Shown piece after piece: positions 1 through 11,063 of a stretch of DNA of 64,000 nucleotides (the stretch's first letter is position 1; each line of letters starts with the position of its first letter). The position numbers and the translations under genes were made by a program. Location of the stretch: contig CM027379.1 of assembly GCA_015680905.1 (NCBI GenBank), forward strand, positions 90,667,501 through 90,731,500. The letters are read 5' to 3'. The stretch is from Coptis chinensis. Taxonomy: Eukaryota; Streptophyta; Magnoliopsida; Ranunculales; Ranunculaceae. Below the pieces are notes generated by a model. That model had not been told where the DNA came from. It ran no database searches and saw only the letters and a list, made by a program, of their open reading frames with translations.

Positions 1-427
1 TGAATGCTCATGAAAAGATGTAAAACTATTGCATAATGATTAAATTAAGTTTCTAAGAACAAGTCCTAATTTTGATGCTAGGGTGAGATTTCTAAATATT
101 TTTCATCATAGAAAGAGAAACGAGAATTTGTCACTAAATACGTTTATTTAGACATTAAGTAACTATATACAACTATGCATGCCTAATTTTTGCAAAAGGT
201 TCTCACCACCCCCAAATTGTCGGACACTGTGTCCTCAAAGTTTTAAGAGGAAGAAAGAGTATACCTGAGAGGCTTTGAGCAAAAATAAAGCTGACCTCTT
301 CCACAGAAATTTATTGTAACACACTATATATTATACATCATAAAAGTAGAAGCACACTGTTAGAGTAGCACACTGTTAGGTTATTTATTTATTTCACATC
401 AAAACGTAAAACAAATATGTACATGCA
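1..427 (-). other. 3' noncoding region of element A
   Basis: No coding sequence is seen. The stretch matches, in reverse complement, the 3' noncoding part of element C from about 57960 to 58390, which fixes it as internal element DNA before the polypurine tract. The tract and 3' LTR are outside the window. Confidence 0.75.
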
Positions 428-1406
428 TCAACTCACATTGCCCCAACCTTGAATTGGGGGATAGTCCCTCCTTGCCTCGTCCCTGTAGAAATGCCATTCC
501 TTTGCATCCCGCCAATCTATCATAGCTTTCCAGACTTCACTCCACTTCCTCTTCTTTGCATTGTCTAGATGAAGTATCATTTTATCATCATTAGGGAAAG
601 AACGAACTTTCTTAAGATACCTTGCAGGGCGTCGCCATGTCCGAAATCGCAAAGAACGAATTATCTTGTTTGTTGGACACATAGAGTCGACCTTTACCCA
701 GTCATGAAAGGTGGCCGCAAACTGAGGGAAGTACGTCCTCACTATCTTGCATGCCGTGAATCGGCGTGGTGATATAGTGTTGCCGAAAAAGACCGAAGCC
801 TTCTTAAGATTCTCAATTACTAGGTCAGAATGTCGGGCGGTATGTTCCGGGCCAATGCATGGAATGTCTTACATGCCGACTTTGATGCAGTGGAAAAATG
901 CCAATCCCTCATGATGTTTAGAAGAATAAATAACATGGCAGTTCCAACATTCATGGTCATACTGGCTAGTGGAATAGTGAAGTCCGGCCATTGGCCAGCT
1001 TCGGCACGTTTTTTGACGTGGGCAAGGCCATCGCCATACCGGGCAGCAAAATCTTCCCTAGAATAGTCATTAAAGTCATTCTCTATCATGTATTGAATGG
1101 GGAGATCTGGCTGAAGAGGAGGAAGGTCTAGAGCCATAGCCACTGTTGGCTAAAAAAAAGCGTGTCGGGTGTTACCAATACGTAGTGTAAAACCATTCAA
1201 AGGGAAACCCTAGACAGCTGGTAGATCTTCCATGTGATCATAAAAATAAGTTGCCAAACCGGGGGAGATGTACTGCGCTCCGGTGTAGAATAAGAGAGTT
1301 CCAACCAACTCGAAAGTGATGTAGTCTCTAAAAAGATGTCCATATGCCGGAGAATTCAAAGAACGAAAGTGGAAAGATTGTTCCGAATCATCTTTGGAGC
1401 TTCCAT
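428..1406 (-). pseudogene. Broken second 3' ORF (envelope-position ORF2) of element A
   Basis: The ATG at 1406 opens a reading that starts MEAPK and aligns over its length with the ORF at 56983-57955 of element C and, more distantly, with 16021-15098 of element B. The best conserved segment is a hydrophobic stretch (TMNVGTAMLFILLNIM) that could be a membrane segment. The C-terminal part is basic and Trp-rich (KKRKWSEVWKAMIDW). Stops and frameshifts separate the pieces 1143-820 and 742-428. The family is a plant-specific ORF found after pol in Athila-like elements; the position suggests an envelope-like gene, but I see no signal peptide or fusion peptide that would prove it. Confidence 0.65.
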
Positions 1407-1625
1407 TGTAAAAGATGTGTGAAAAAATGTGACCTGTTTAGACAAGGATAAACAAATATTAGAGTATGATGAGAATAATTAAGTAAAAACAAATTACCAT
1501 TACGAAAATTAAAAACTAAAAAGAAAATGATAAATAATATAAAATTGCAAAATTTAAATAGTTTCATTGGCCCAAGTAACGGGCGGAGGGATCCTTTTGT
1601 GGGAGGGATCTGTTTATAAGATTTT

Positions 1626-2748
1626 CTATGCCGTTAATCCGCGGCAAATGACCTTTGTTGCAACATTTTGTTTTTGTCCGTAAATCTAGGCGTGGTTCTC
1701 CATTACGAGAGTGTGATTTGCCAAGAATTGGTTGTGGCTGTGCAAGAATTGTGCTTGTTCCTCTTCGTTTATTGTCCGCAGGTCCTGGAATGCAGTCATG
1801 GAAGCTCTCATTTCCTGCTGGAATTCGCCCATGCTGTCTGTCATTGACTCGTGGCGAGTGGTCATATCTGTCCTTAACTCGCCCAAGGTACGTCTCATTG
1901 ATACCTGGCGAGTGTACATGTCTCTCAGACCACTGTTCATAGCACGTAAGGCCTCTATGGGGTGGGTGATCTTACTTATGGCAGTCTCATCAAAGTAGGG
2001 TGGGTGAGAGGATCCTACGCTTAGCGCGTTCGGCGGCAGCCCTAGGTCTTTGTGGGTTCCCAAGGGTCCCTGTATGCATTTCTTGAAGACAAGCATATTC
2101 TCATATTGTGGTATAGGGAGTAGTGGTGGACGTAAAAACCCAGATTAGTCATGACTTGTGTTACTAGAACGGCAAGAGGGGCTGACCTAAGAGTAGCATG
2201 TGTGATAATATCAAAAAGAAAGGTAACGATGCAGAAGTTACCCTTTCGCTCCTGGAGGATCCAGAGAAGGTGGAGGAAGGTCTTGTTGATGTCCGAAGGC
2301 TTCGAGGTGCCAATGACGTTTAGTCCTAGCCATTGAGTCACAACCAGCTGCTTCCGTTACACCGAGCGCTGATACACGCATTTCCCGTCGATGTTGTACT
2401 CTCCCTCGATTAGCGTGTTGAGCATTAGGTCGTAAGTCCTTGGGTAGACGGACTCATCTGCCGAAGTCAAGACGCGGGTCGACGGAGGAATGCCCGCGGA
2501 TCCGGGAGAGCAACACAGTGTGACTTCGCGGGCGCACACCCTCGACGGTGACTCCAAAAATGGTCGCCATTAAAGCTCCCATTGTCGAGAATTTCATCAC
2601 CAAATCCTTGGAATAAAGTCCTCCATTGGCATATAACAAACTCTCCCATCCTCTAGTGAGTGAATTTCATGATCAAAGAATGGAGCAAACATCCCGCTTT
2701 CAAACAAATTTCCAAAATTTTTTCAAACAAAACCGCTGTTTCCGCCAT
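1626..2748 (-). pseudogene. First 3' ORF of element A, a fusion of two ORF copies seen separately in C
   Basis: The N-terminal part (from the ATG at 2748) matches ORF1a of element C, while everything after about 1790 matches the tail of C's second copy, ORF1b. The reading frame runs through the junction: SMTAFQD from 1a continues into LRTINEEEQAQF from 1b. The middle part has regular Met/Leu spacing (TLGELRTDMTTRHESM) consistent with coiled coil. An in-frame TAG replaces GAG just after MENHA at about 1686, and there are frameshifts around 2040-2100 and 2350-2470. It belongs to the plant family often labelled putative plant transposon protein; its function is unknown. Confidence 0.7.
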
Positions 2749-2841
2749 TACCGGTCTTAGAGATGATGGCTATTGATTATCGATGATGAGGGGAAGAAAT
2801 GGGATGTTCTGACGGAAGGAAAACTTGGTCGGAGATGTGAG

Positions 2842-2889
2842 GGTCTCGCGCGAGACCTGGTTTTAGTGTGGGCCTGTCTCGTGCGAGAC
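2842..2889. repeat. Paired GTCTCG/CGAGAC palindromes in the 3'-ORF leader of A
   Basis: GGTCTCGCGCGAGACC at 2842-2857 is a perfect inverted repeat. GTCTCGTGCGAGAC at 2876-2889 has 6-bp arms around TG. The same motif occurs in the gag leader of A (10804-10821) and in both leaders of C. Confidence 0.8.
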
Positions 2890-3170
2890 TAATTCGAGAG
2901 GGGGCAAGATCCGTTTTTTTAGGAAGAAGAATGGTGTAATTGTGACGCATGTTTTCCAGTTTTTTTGTGTTTAAATGGACCGAGAAATCGGTATTTTGGT
3001 TGGGCCAAAATTTTTCCCGAAGCCCAAATCAAGCCTAAAGCCTGATTTAAACCTAAAAAATCTAAATGCTTACCCACGACTCGTTTGGACTCCGAATTGG
3101 ACGAATGAGATACCGAAACGATCGGCACAAAAATGCTATCCAATTGTATGAGTCATTCTTGAAGGTCACA

Positions 3171-3201
<31 letters not shown>

Positions 3202-3616
3202 AGGAGAGTGTTTTATTTATAAACAAAGGTTTTATTTATATACAAGGGAGATATACGTGAAAAACACTAGATGTCCAGGAGAGTCACCATCTTAAATCAT
3301 AGACAACTGTCATGTCGGCTCTGGAACGAACCCAATCCAGCCATACTGTGGCTTTACCTTTATGTATTATGGGGTTAGGGGCAGGACGGTATCATCCTAG
3401 ACCGTGCGCGCTACGGTCTAATAAAATTGCCCTTATTACATACGGCTATCCTCAAACCGCCTCAAGGGAACTCAAAGTAACCAATTCTAGGGTTGGTCTG
3501 GTGGAATCCATTGCCCGTTTATGTTCCAAGTATGCGACATCCGAGGTTGGACACGAATCTCATGTGCAAAACTTAATGCAGAGGGAAAAGGCAACAATAT
3601 AAACATATCTACAAGG

Positions 3617-3717
3617 TGAGTCTTTTAACGTAAGATCCTCAAGACGAGTCGAGTCTTTTAACGTCAGATTCTCAAGACGAATTGAGTCTTTTAACGTCAG
3701 ATTCTCAAGACGAATCC
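3617..3717 (-). repeat. 33-bp tandem repeat, three units, after pol of element A
   Basis: The unit GAGTCTTTTAACGTCAGATT plus CTCAAGACGAAT is repeated three times with few changes. Element C has the same array in the other orientation at 52691-52797, so the array predates the split of A and C. Confidence 0.8.
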
Positions 3718-4199
3718 CAACCTGTGGGAGAAACGGCGCGGCGACGAAGATTATCCTGCACAGCTGGTGTTAGACAAAAGTATACCTTAAACTGGCTAGT
3801 ATCGGATAGGAAGTCAGGGCCTAGACAGAAGGGTGTTTGGCAATGCATACACCAGCCCATCCTTCGCGCACGTCGTTTACGAGCAAAAGAACTACGACCA
3901 TTCCCTATTCGCGGATGAGTGAGACTTACACCAAATAATTAGTCAAGTTCAGCGAGGTAGAGAGTAGAAAAGGGAAGAGAAGGAAGGAGGTGAAATTTTA
4001 GGTACCCATCGTTTTTACCAAAAAGCACGTTTGCTCGTGTTGAGAAGACATTTATACTCGCCTGAAAAAAGTTTTCATGGACTAAGGTTCCGGCGCTTGC
4101 AAACACACACTTCAAAGAACTTTGGAGATCATAAGATAGAAGATGGCCCGGCTACCAAAATGGCATGCACTCTATAGAAACAAGATTGAGCACGCCAAA

Positions 4200-6088
4200 C
4201 TAAAACATCTAGTCGTCAATTATATATCTTCGGATTCAAGAAGAGTCCATTCAACATCCGGTGAGCGTAATTTGTGGTAATGTTTTAGGCATTATCCATT
4301 GACTTGAAATTTCATGTTTATCTTTGGATTAAGCAAAGAGATTGCCCCATAATGTTTCTGGTGACACAATGAAAGGACCGCACCATCGTGTTTTCAATTT
4401 ACCGGGAAAGATGTGTAAGTCGGAGTTGTACAAGAAAACTTTTTGGCTAATTTTGAAATCCCACGCAAAAAATGTGCTTGTCGTGCACTCTTTTTCATAT
4501 TAGCTTTGTAGGATTTCGAGATCATAAACATCACTTCAATCTCCTCCATTTCATTTAATTGCAGTTTTCGCTTCTCGCTTTGCCCTCGATGATAATTGTA
4601 ATTGAGGCTTTTGATGGCCCAAAGGGCACGATGCTCAAGTTCAACTGGCAGATGACAAGGTTTTCTAAAAACAATGCGGTAAGGAGACATCCCTATAGGT
4701 GTCTTAAATGCTGTTCGGTATGCCCACAATGCATCCGATAAGCGGAGAGACCAGTCCTTCCTTGAGGGGTTGATAGTTTTCTCCAGAATAGACTTTATCT
4801 CTCTGTTGGAGACTTCCACTTGGCTACTCGTTTGTGGGTGGTATGGAGTAGCAACCTTGTGAGTAACTCCATATTTCTTCATTAAAAACCCAAAAATTTT
4901 GTTACAAAATTGTGTACCCCCATCACTGATGATAGCTTTGGGAACACCAAAACGAGAGAAAATGTTTTCTTTCACAAATTTCACGACAGTCTTATGGTCA
5001 TTTGAGCGACATGCGAGTGCCTCAATCCATTTGGACACATAGTCTACAACGACTAAAATGTATAGAAAACCTTGAGAAATAGGGAAGGGTCCCATAAAAT
5101 TAATGCCCCAAACATCAAAAATTTCCACAATCAAGATAGGATTTAGGGGCATCATATTTCGTTTGGTAATTCGACCTAGGTGCTGACAACGAATGCAAGC
5201 TATGCAATGTTCGTGTGCATCGCGAAAAAGGGTAGGCCAGTAAAAACCACATTGTAATACCTTGGCCGCATTTTGTTTTCCACTGAAATGACTTCCGCAA
5301 GATTGTTCATGGCAAAAGGATAATACGTCGGTGTGTTCCCAGTCGGGAATGCAGCGATGAATGAGTTGGTCGGAACAATACTTAAAGAGGTAGGGTTCAT
5401 CCCAGAAATAATATTTTACAGTGGATAAGAACTTTTTATGATTAGGATGTGACCAAAAGGAGGGGACTTCCTCAGTAACTAGGTAGTTAACGATATCTGC
5501 ATACCATGGAGATGAGAAAATAGAGTACAAGTATTCGTCTGGGAAGGAATCACTGATAGCTTCAGAATTACTATCGATGTCACCAACCAGCCTTGATAAA
5601 TGGTTGGCTACGACATTCGGTTCCTTTCTTGTCTTTGATTTCCGTGGTGAATTCTTGTAAAGAGAAGGATCCAATGGAACAATCGTTGTTTTAAGCGCCC
5701 TTTTTTTCAGTAAGCACCGAATTGCGGCATGGTCAAGATATATAATGATGGTCGATGTTCCAACTAGGTAGGGCTTAAACTTATCCAAAGCATAGACAAC
5801 AGCTAGGAACTCTTTCTCAGTTGTGGAATAATTACATTGAGCGTCGTAAAGAGTTTTACTAGCGTAGTAAATGACAATGGGTTTGTCGTCACGTCATTGG
5901 CCTATCATGGCACCAATAGCAAAGTCGCTAGCGTCACACATTAGTTCGAATGGTTGAGACCAATCAGGGGGTTGAATGATAGGAGCGGTAGTCAGAGCAG
6001 TTTTTAGAGTATCAAAAGCTTGTTTGCAATTGAAATTGAAGTCGAATACTGCATCCTTAAGCGGAGATTGGTTAAGGGTCGAAAGCAA
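4200..6088 (-). pseudogene. RNase H and integrase region of element A pol
   Basis: RNase H begins in the piece at 6088-5894 ([18 protein letters not shown]). The long open stretch 5788-4394 (464 codons) carries the end of RNase H, then the integrase zinc domain (two His in the CHEQSCGSH stretch, then CIACIRCQ) and the catalytic core. The first core Asp is lost: WGINFMGPF replaces WGIDFMGPF (codon at 5101-5099). The second Asp (IISDGG) and the Glu ([11 protein letters not shown]) remain. Frameshifts lie at about 5790-5890 and 4560, and recognisable C-terminal remnants run to about 4200. Integrase would insert element cDNA; this copy cannot be active. Confidence 0.85.
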
Positions 6089-6151
6089 CTTTAGAAAAAT
6101 CCTCGAATGAATCTCCCTGTAAAACCCGCCGTGGCCTAAAAGGCACGGATA

Positions 6152-7664
6152 TCACTTAATCATGCGTGGGAAATGTAGCGAAGAAATTTTAACAATTTTA
6201 GCTTTATCAACCTCTATCCCGTCTTTTGAAACAATATGACCTAGAACAAGTCCTTTGGTAACCATGAAATGACACTTCTCCCAATTGAGTACCATATTTT
6301 TCTCTTCGCAACGCGTTAATACTTTAGAAAGGTTGGATAAGCAGTCGTCAAAGGAATTTCCGTAAATGGAAAAGTTGTCCATGAATATTTCCATATAACG
6401 TTCCACCATATCACTAAAAATGTGAAGCATGTAGCGTTGGAAAGTGCCTGGGGCATTACAAAGGTCAAAAGGCATTCGTCTGTATGCAAAGGTTCCAAAG
6501 GGACTCGTGAAAGTTGTCTTTTCTTGATCGGCGGGATCGATGACAATTTGGAAGTATCTGGAATAGCCATCAAGAAAACAGTAGTAAGCATGACCGGCTA
6601 AACGCTCTAGCATCCGGGTCAATGAATGGGAGAGGGAAGTGATCTTTATGGGTTCGGCATTAAGTTTGCGATAGTCAATGCAAATTCTCCATTTCAAAGG
6701 AATGCGAAAGTGGAGATGCACTCACCATTTTCATTTTGCACAACTTGAATACCGGACTTTTGGGAACAACGTGGGACGGGGACTAACCCACCACTATCGA
6801 GATAGGGTATATGATACCCGCATCAATTAAATGTAAAACTTCCTCTCTCACTACTTCCTTCATGGCGGGATTAAGGCGGCGTTGTGGTTCTCGCGATGTC
6901 TTTGTGTCGTCATCAAGATGTATGTGATGCGTGCATATGCTAGGGTCTATTCCCTTGATATCAGCTAAGGACCATCCGATAGCGGAGCGGTGCTCACGAA
7001 TGACATGAATCAAACGTGCATCTTCGTCGGTAGTCAAGTGAGCAGAAATTATTATATGGTGACTACCATCGAGATTGAGATGCACGTACTTCAACTTAGA
7101 GGGTAGATGTTTTAAATCCGGAGTTGGAGGATTGGGGATCAAGGATTCGTGAGGGATCATCTCTTCAATGGAAAAGAGCGAATCCGGTTCTTCTAAATCA
7201 GTTTGTAACGTAGCATTAGGGTGAAATAGTGGTACTGACTCTAATAATGTGTGGACATCCTTTATGTACGAGTCATCGTCAAACTCCGGATTATCAAAAG
7301 AAAGAAATTGGTGTATCTCGTCTGGGGGAAAAGAGTTTGTGAAATAATCATGTTCCAGACTATCAACCCGGCTAATCTCGCCCTCCATTATAGGATTGGG
7401 AAACCGTTTCATTAATTTGAACACGTTGAGTTTGACAGAAAGGTTCCCGAAAGACAATGTCATTGAACCGTCTCGACAATTTTTGAGAGCGTTAGCAGTT
7501 GCAAGAAAAGGACGTCCCAAGATGATAGGAATGGAGTCACAGGCCACCTCAGTATCTAAAATAACAAAATCCACTGGGTAGTAAAAATCTTGGACCTTTA
7601 CTATAACGTTCTCTACTATGCCCTTTGGGTACTTGATGGAGCGATCCGTGAGTTGCAGAGTCAT
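6152..7664 (-). pseudogene. Reverse transcriptase region of element A pol
   Basis: The segment 7664-6783 begins with the post-protease block (TDRSIKYPKGIVENVIVKVQ, then ILGRPFLATANALKNC) and runs to the start of RT (RRLNPAMKEVVREEVLHLID). After a frameshift at about 6780, 6721-6152 holds the fingers and palm: WRICIDYRKLN, FLDGYSRYFQI, MPFDLCNAPGTFQR and the catalytic loop as FMDN in place of FMDD (Asn codon at 6376-6374). The usual MPFGLCNAP is also changed to MPFDLCNAP. RT should be dead from the FMDN change alone. Confidence 0.88.
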
Positions 7665-8457
7665 ATTGGTAGGTTTTAATTCATGAAGACCTAACTGCTT
7701 AAATAAGTAGTAGGAAGTAGGTTAACACGGCACCTAGGTCTAAAAAGTGCAAGATGGCGGTATACTTGTCGCATGGCGTGCATGGTACAGTTAGTCGACA
7801 CTGGTCCTTGTACTTTTACCCCACCATTGGTAGTGGTCATCGAGGAAACTGCTTTCGATGAGGAATGCTTGTTGAGGTACATTCGTGACGCCGTTTGGTG
7901 GTGCACATGTCCTCAAAAACTTGGCATGCTTGGGCAAATGCTTTAGCGATCTAGGAAAGGTAAGTTTATGGTCAAATTTTTGAAGGTTTCACGGATCTCA
8001 TCAAAATGTTCGGTCATGTTTGTTCTTTACCAATCGGGCGGTGGAACGGAGCTTTTTGGGCGGAATCGCATATAAGGATCGATGGTGGTATCTTTTCTTA
8101 GGGACGTAGGTGTAGATTTTGAAGGCACAACTTCGTCCGTTATAGGTTGCGAGGTAGGAGTTGGAAAGACGTCCGTCGTGGCTTCCGTCAATTCCTCGTC
8201 TTGCATACGTATATTATTGTCGATGGTTCGGCCAGAATGAAGAGTGGTAATGGCATTTACCTCACCCGGCTTGGATTACTAGGTCCCGTGCATTGTTAAG
8301 TTCAAAGGCGGTTTGTAGGCTTAGGGTTTGGAACCGCTTGGCGGGGAACACGTCTTTTGACTTTTATCCCGAAGCTAACAATTTGAAGAGCATTGGATAG
8401 AAGCTAGGATTTGATTTCTGTTGATTCATGTATGTCAGAAAGTTTCAGCCATTTTAT
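7665..8457 (-). pseudogene. Decayed protease and linker region of element A
   Basis: Short out-of-frame pieces match the protease stretch of element C at 48050-48674. The DLGAS active site is recognisable only in fragments around 7720-7740 (DLGAVLTYFLLLI in a shifted frame). Several frameshifts occur between 7690 and 8300. The part corresponding to the N-terminal protease linker (KDMCTTKR in C) is only partly readable. Confidence 0.6.
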
Positions 8458-9827
8458 CTACCGTGGATTGTACCAAAGGAGCAAAGCAGGAACTAGTTCA
8501 CGGTTATTATTCACGGGTTGATTTTGGTAGCCATATCCTTGATTAGCGGGAACAAGGTTGCGGTTGTTTTGGTACCCTATATTTGCGTTGTTGGGAAAAT
8601 TATTTGGCCCTTGCTGGAATTGTGGAGGATTTCCTTGACGATAGGAATTGTAGTTCGCAGGTGGTCGTACAGGAACGTTGTTGCCACCTAGAGGAGCTTG
8701 TTGTTGGACAGGGGGTGCCCAAGCTAAATTCGGATGTTGTCGCCAAGGTGCATTAGGGATGTTGAAAGCACAAGCCTCTTCAGAAGGTTGGGGAGGACAC
8801 TCGTATACCAGAGGACAATAAGAATCGGCGTGCTCAGGACTTAAGCAAAGAGGGCATGGGGAAACGTTGGCAGCCATGACTGTTTGGGTTTTGTTCATTT
8901 ACTTGTACCGAAAGAGCATCGACCTTTTGTTTAGGGACTCGATTAGAGTTTTAATTCGGATCGGGTTTGACCACCTAACATAGATGTAACTTTGGTAGGA
9001 GTGTCTTTAGAAGATCTAGAAGAATCGGTGTTCCCCAATGGGTGCTTCGCGGAGGCCCTGTTTCTCAAGAAAAGTGTATGCTTCAAGAATATTTTGTCCA
9101 TGAAACAACCGCCATTCATGATATCTAATGTTTCCTTTTGATGGTCGAGAGACCATTAAAGAATGAACGGACTAATACTGGCGTGTCGAAGTTGATGATG
9201 GGGACATTCGAGAAGTAAATCATAAATCCGCTCCACGCTCAAAAGGATTCCGGGGTGCCGGGCGAAAAGAATTGAATCTTTTGAAGCATTTCAGTAGTTT
9301 TGTTCGAGTATAGAACTTTATCATGAATGCTTGAACAAGTTTGGCCCATGTGTCAATGGATTGCGGGCGCTTTGTCCGGGCGAGCCAAACGAAGCTTTAT
9401 CGCCTAAGGTGAAGGGAAACAACCTAAGCAAGACTTGTTCGTTGGTAACGGTCGGATGGCGGAAAGTGGTGACTATTTGTTGCATCCGACGAAGATGATT
9501 GTATGGTTTTTCATGGTCTAACCCATGGTAAACAGGTAACAAACCGAAAATGTTTGACGGAATACGAAAATCACCTACAATCGCATCGAGTTTAATGTAG
9601 GAAGCATGTCCTTCCTGTAAGACATTATAGAAATCCGAAAGGGGTTTCTCGACTGTGAGATTTTCCTCAGCCATAATTAAAGGAGATAATGGCAACGGAG
9701 ATGTTTGACGAGGTTGATTTACGGAGGAGGGACTATGTCTAGGAGATAACATAAACAGTTGTTTCTTGTATTTTCGACGATGATTTGTAAGTTCTAATTC
9801 TTTATGTTTACCAGACCGTAGTCTCAT
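8458..9827 (-). pseudogene. gag region of element A with CCHC zinc knuckle
   Basis: The ATG at 9827 begins MRLRSGKHKELELT, the same start as gag in C. The capsid-like part follows (NIFGLLPVYHGLDHEKPYNH, then HPTVTNEQVLLRLFPFTLGDKASF) and breaks at about 9350. The C-terminal part at 8898-8458 has an intact knuckle C-x2-C-x4-H-x4-C (CPLCLSPEHADSYC, 8856-8815) followed by an Asn/Gln/Pro-rich tail. The middle, 9320-8900, is broken by frameshifts. Gag would form the cytoplasmic particle and bind element RNA. Confidence 0.85.
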
Positions 9828-11050
9828 ACAAATATAAATTTTAATTTAAGGCTCATAAGGAACGAATAATGACTGGAGGTTTTAGAATTTAGGAAGGAGG
9901 AGTTGAAGCACGCCTTCCGAAATTTGCTAACTCGAAAGCGGGAAGCTAGGATAACGGTGAATATTCAAAGCAGCCGGTCACCGAGAGAATTGAGGGAGGT
10001 TGTTTTCGTGCTAGCACGTTCCTTTAATTAGGCAACCTCAATTTTTTCAAGTTTCCTAGGCAATCGATGGAATAGGATGATGATTTATGATGGTGTATTA
10101 TGCGCGGGGTGTTATTAAGATGATTTAGATGAAAATTTTAATTACTATGATTTTTTATTTTTTTTTTTTTTTATTTTTATATTTTTATATTTTTTTTTTT
10201 TGTTTTTTAATTAATGTATTATGGAGACGTGATTACTTAAATATGCAATTAAAACGATAGATGCCAAAATAGAAACTAACTAACATATACTAGTTTACTT
10301 GAGAAAGTCTACCCATGCAAATCTATATTACATATACGCGTGCAACTATATGTAAGTTATAATGCGAGCTACGGGAATGTCGAGAACTAACTCATGCAAT
10401 TGAATACCGCGGTAATGCGGAATTGATGTAACATACGATACAAAAATATTCTAAGCAGATGGTTTGACGCCACGATATATCAAAATATATTTGAATCATA
10501 TTGTGTTAACGTGAATATGTAATGACGAACCACCTTTACATGCAAGGAGTCCCCATGCCAACATACAAATATAACGAGGTAAAACAGGTTATAGCAAATA
10601 ATATCCTCGACAAAGTTTGAGGAGTTTAAGAGTTTGAAACTTAAGGCCCCCGCGATTCCTCGTGATAGCGATCGACTAACTCCCCGAGCTCACGCTTACT
10701 AGAAAACAGGGACAGAGCCCAAAAGAGTAATTGAAAAGGAAAGTGGCTCAGACTGAAAACCGGAGTGTTGATACTCCGTGTTAGTCTCGCGTGCTACTAA
10801 TTCAGTCTCGCCCGAGAGACTTTTTTGTCTGTTCAAGATTTCAAATTCCTACGAGTACTTAGATCGGGTGCTAATGAAAATAAACAAAACTTGGTTCACA
10901 GATATTTGTTAGTAGAAAAAGTTAAGGTAACTGTTCCGTAACTCGTTAGTATTGTAACAGAAATGAAAATTAAAAAGATGAGGAGGTAGGGGAGGGGGTT
11001 TTTATGGATGTATTCCAGTTATTACGTTAAGTCCAGAGTCCTTCGGCGTG
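9828..11050 (-). other. 5' leader of element A
   Basis: This is noncoding and colinear with 45353-46551 of element C. It contains a long T-rich run at about 10153-10205 and the GTCTCG-type palindrome at 10804-10821. Its length, about 1.2 kb, is normal for Athila-like elements. Confidence 0.65.
10804..10821. repeat. GTCTC/GAGAC inverted repeat in the gag leader of A
   Basis: AGTCTCGCCCGAGAGACT has AGTCTC and GAGACT arms. It is the gag-leader partner of the palindromes at 2842-2889. Confidence 0.7.
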
Positions 11051-11061
11051 CAGCGGCGCCA
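11051..11061 (-). promoter_or_regulatory. Primer binding site of element A (tRNA-Asp type)
   Basis: On the minus strand TGGCGCCGCTG starts two bases after the LTR end TTATCA. It matches the 3' end complement of plant tRNA-Asp (TGGCGCCGTTG) except for one base; tRNA-Asp priming is known for Athila. Confidence 0.7.
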
Positions 11062-11063
11062 TT

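Larger units (their letters stand above)
2749..4199 (-). other. Noncoding leader between pol and the 3' ORFs of element A
   Basis: No ORF is supported. It holds a perfect 16-bp palindrome at 2842-2857 and a second GTCTCG/CGAGAC palindrome at 2876-2889, a poly-T run at about 3173-3196 (poly-A on the element strand), a block near 3100-3125 shared with elements B and C, and 33-bp tandem repeats at 3617-3717. A is colinear with C here (52200-53650). Confidence 0.6.
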
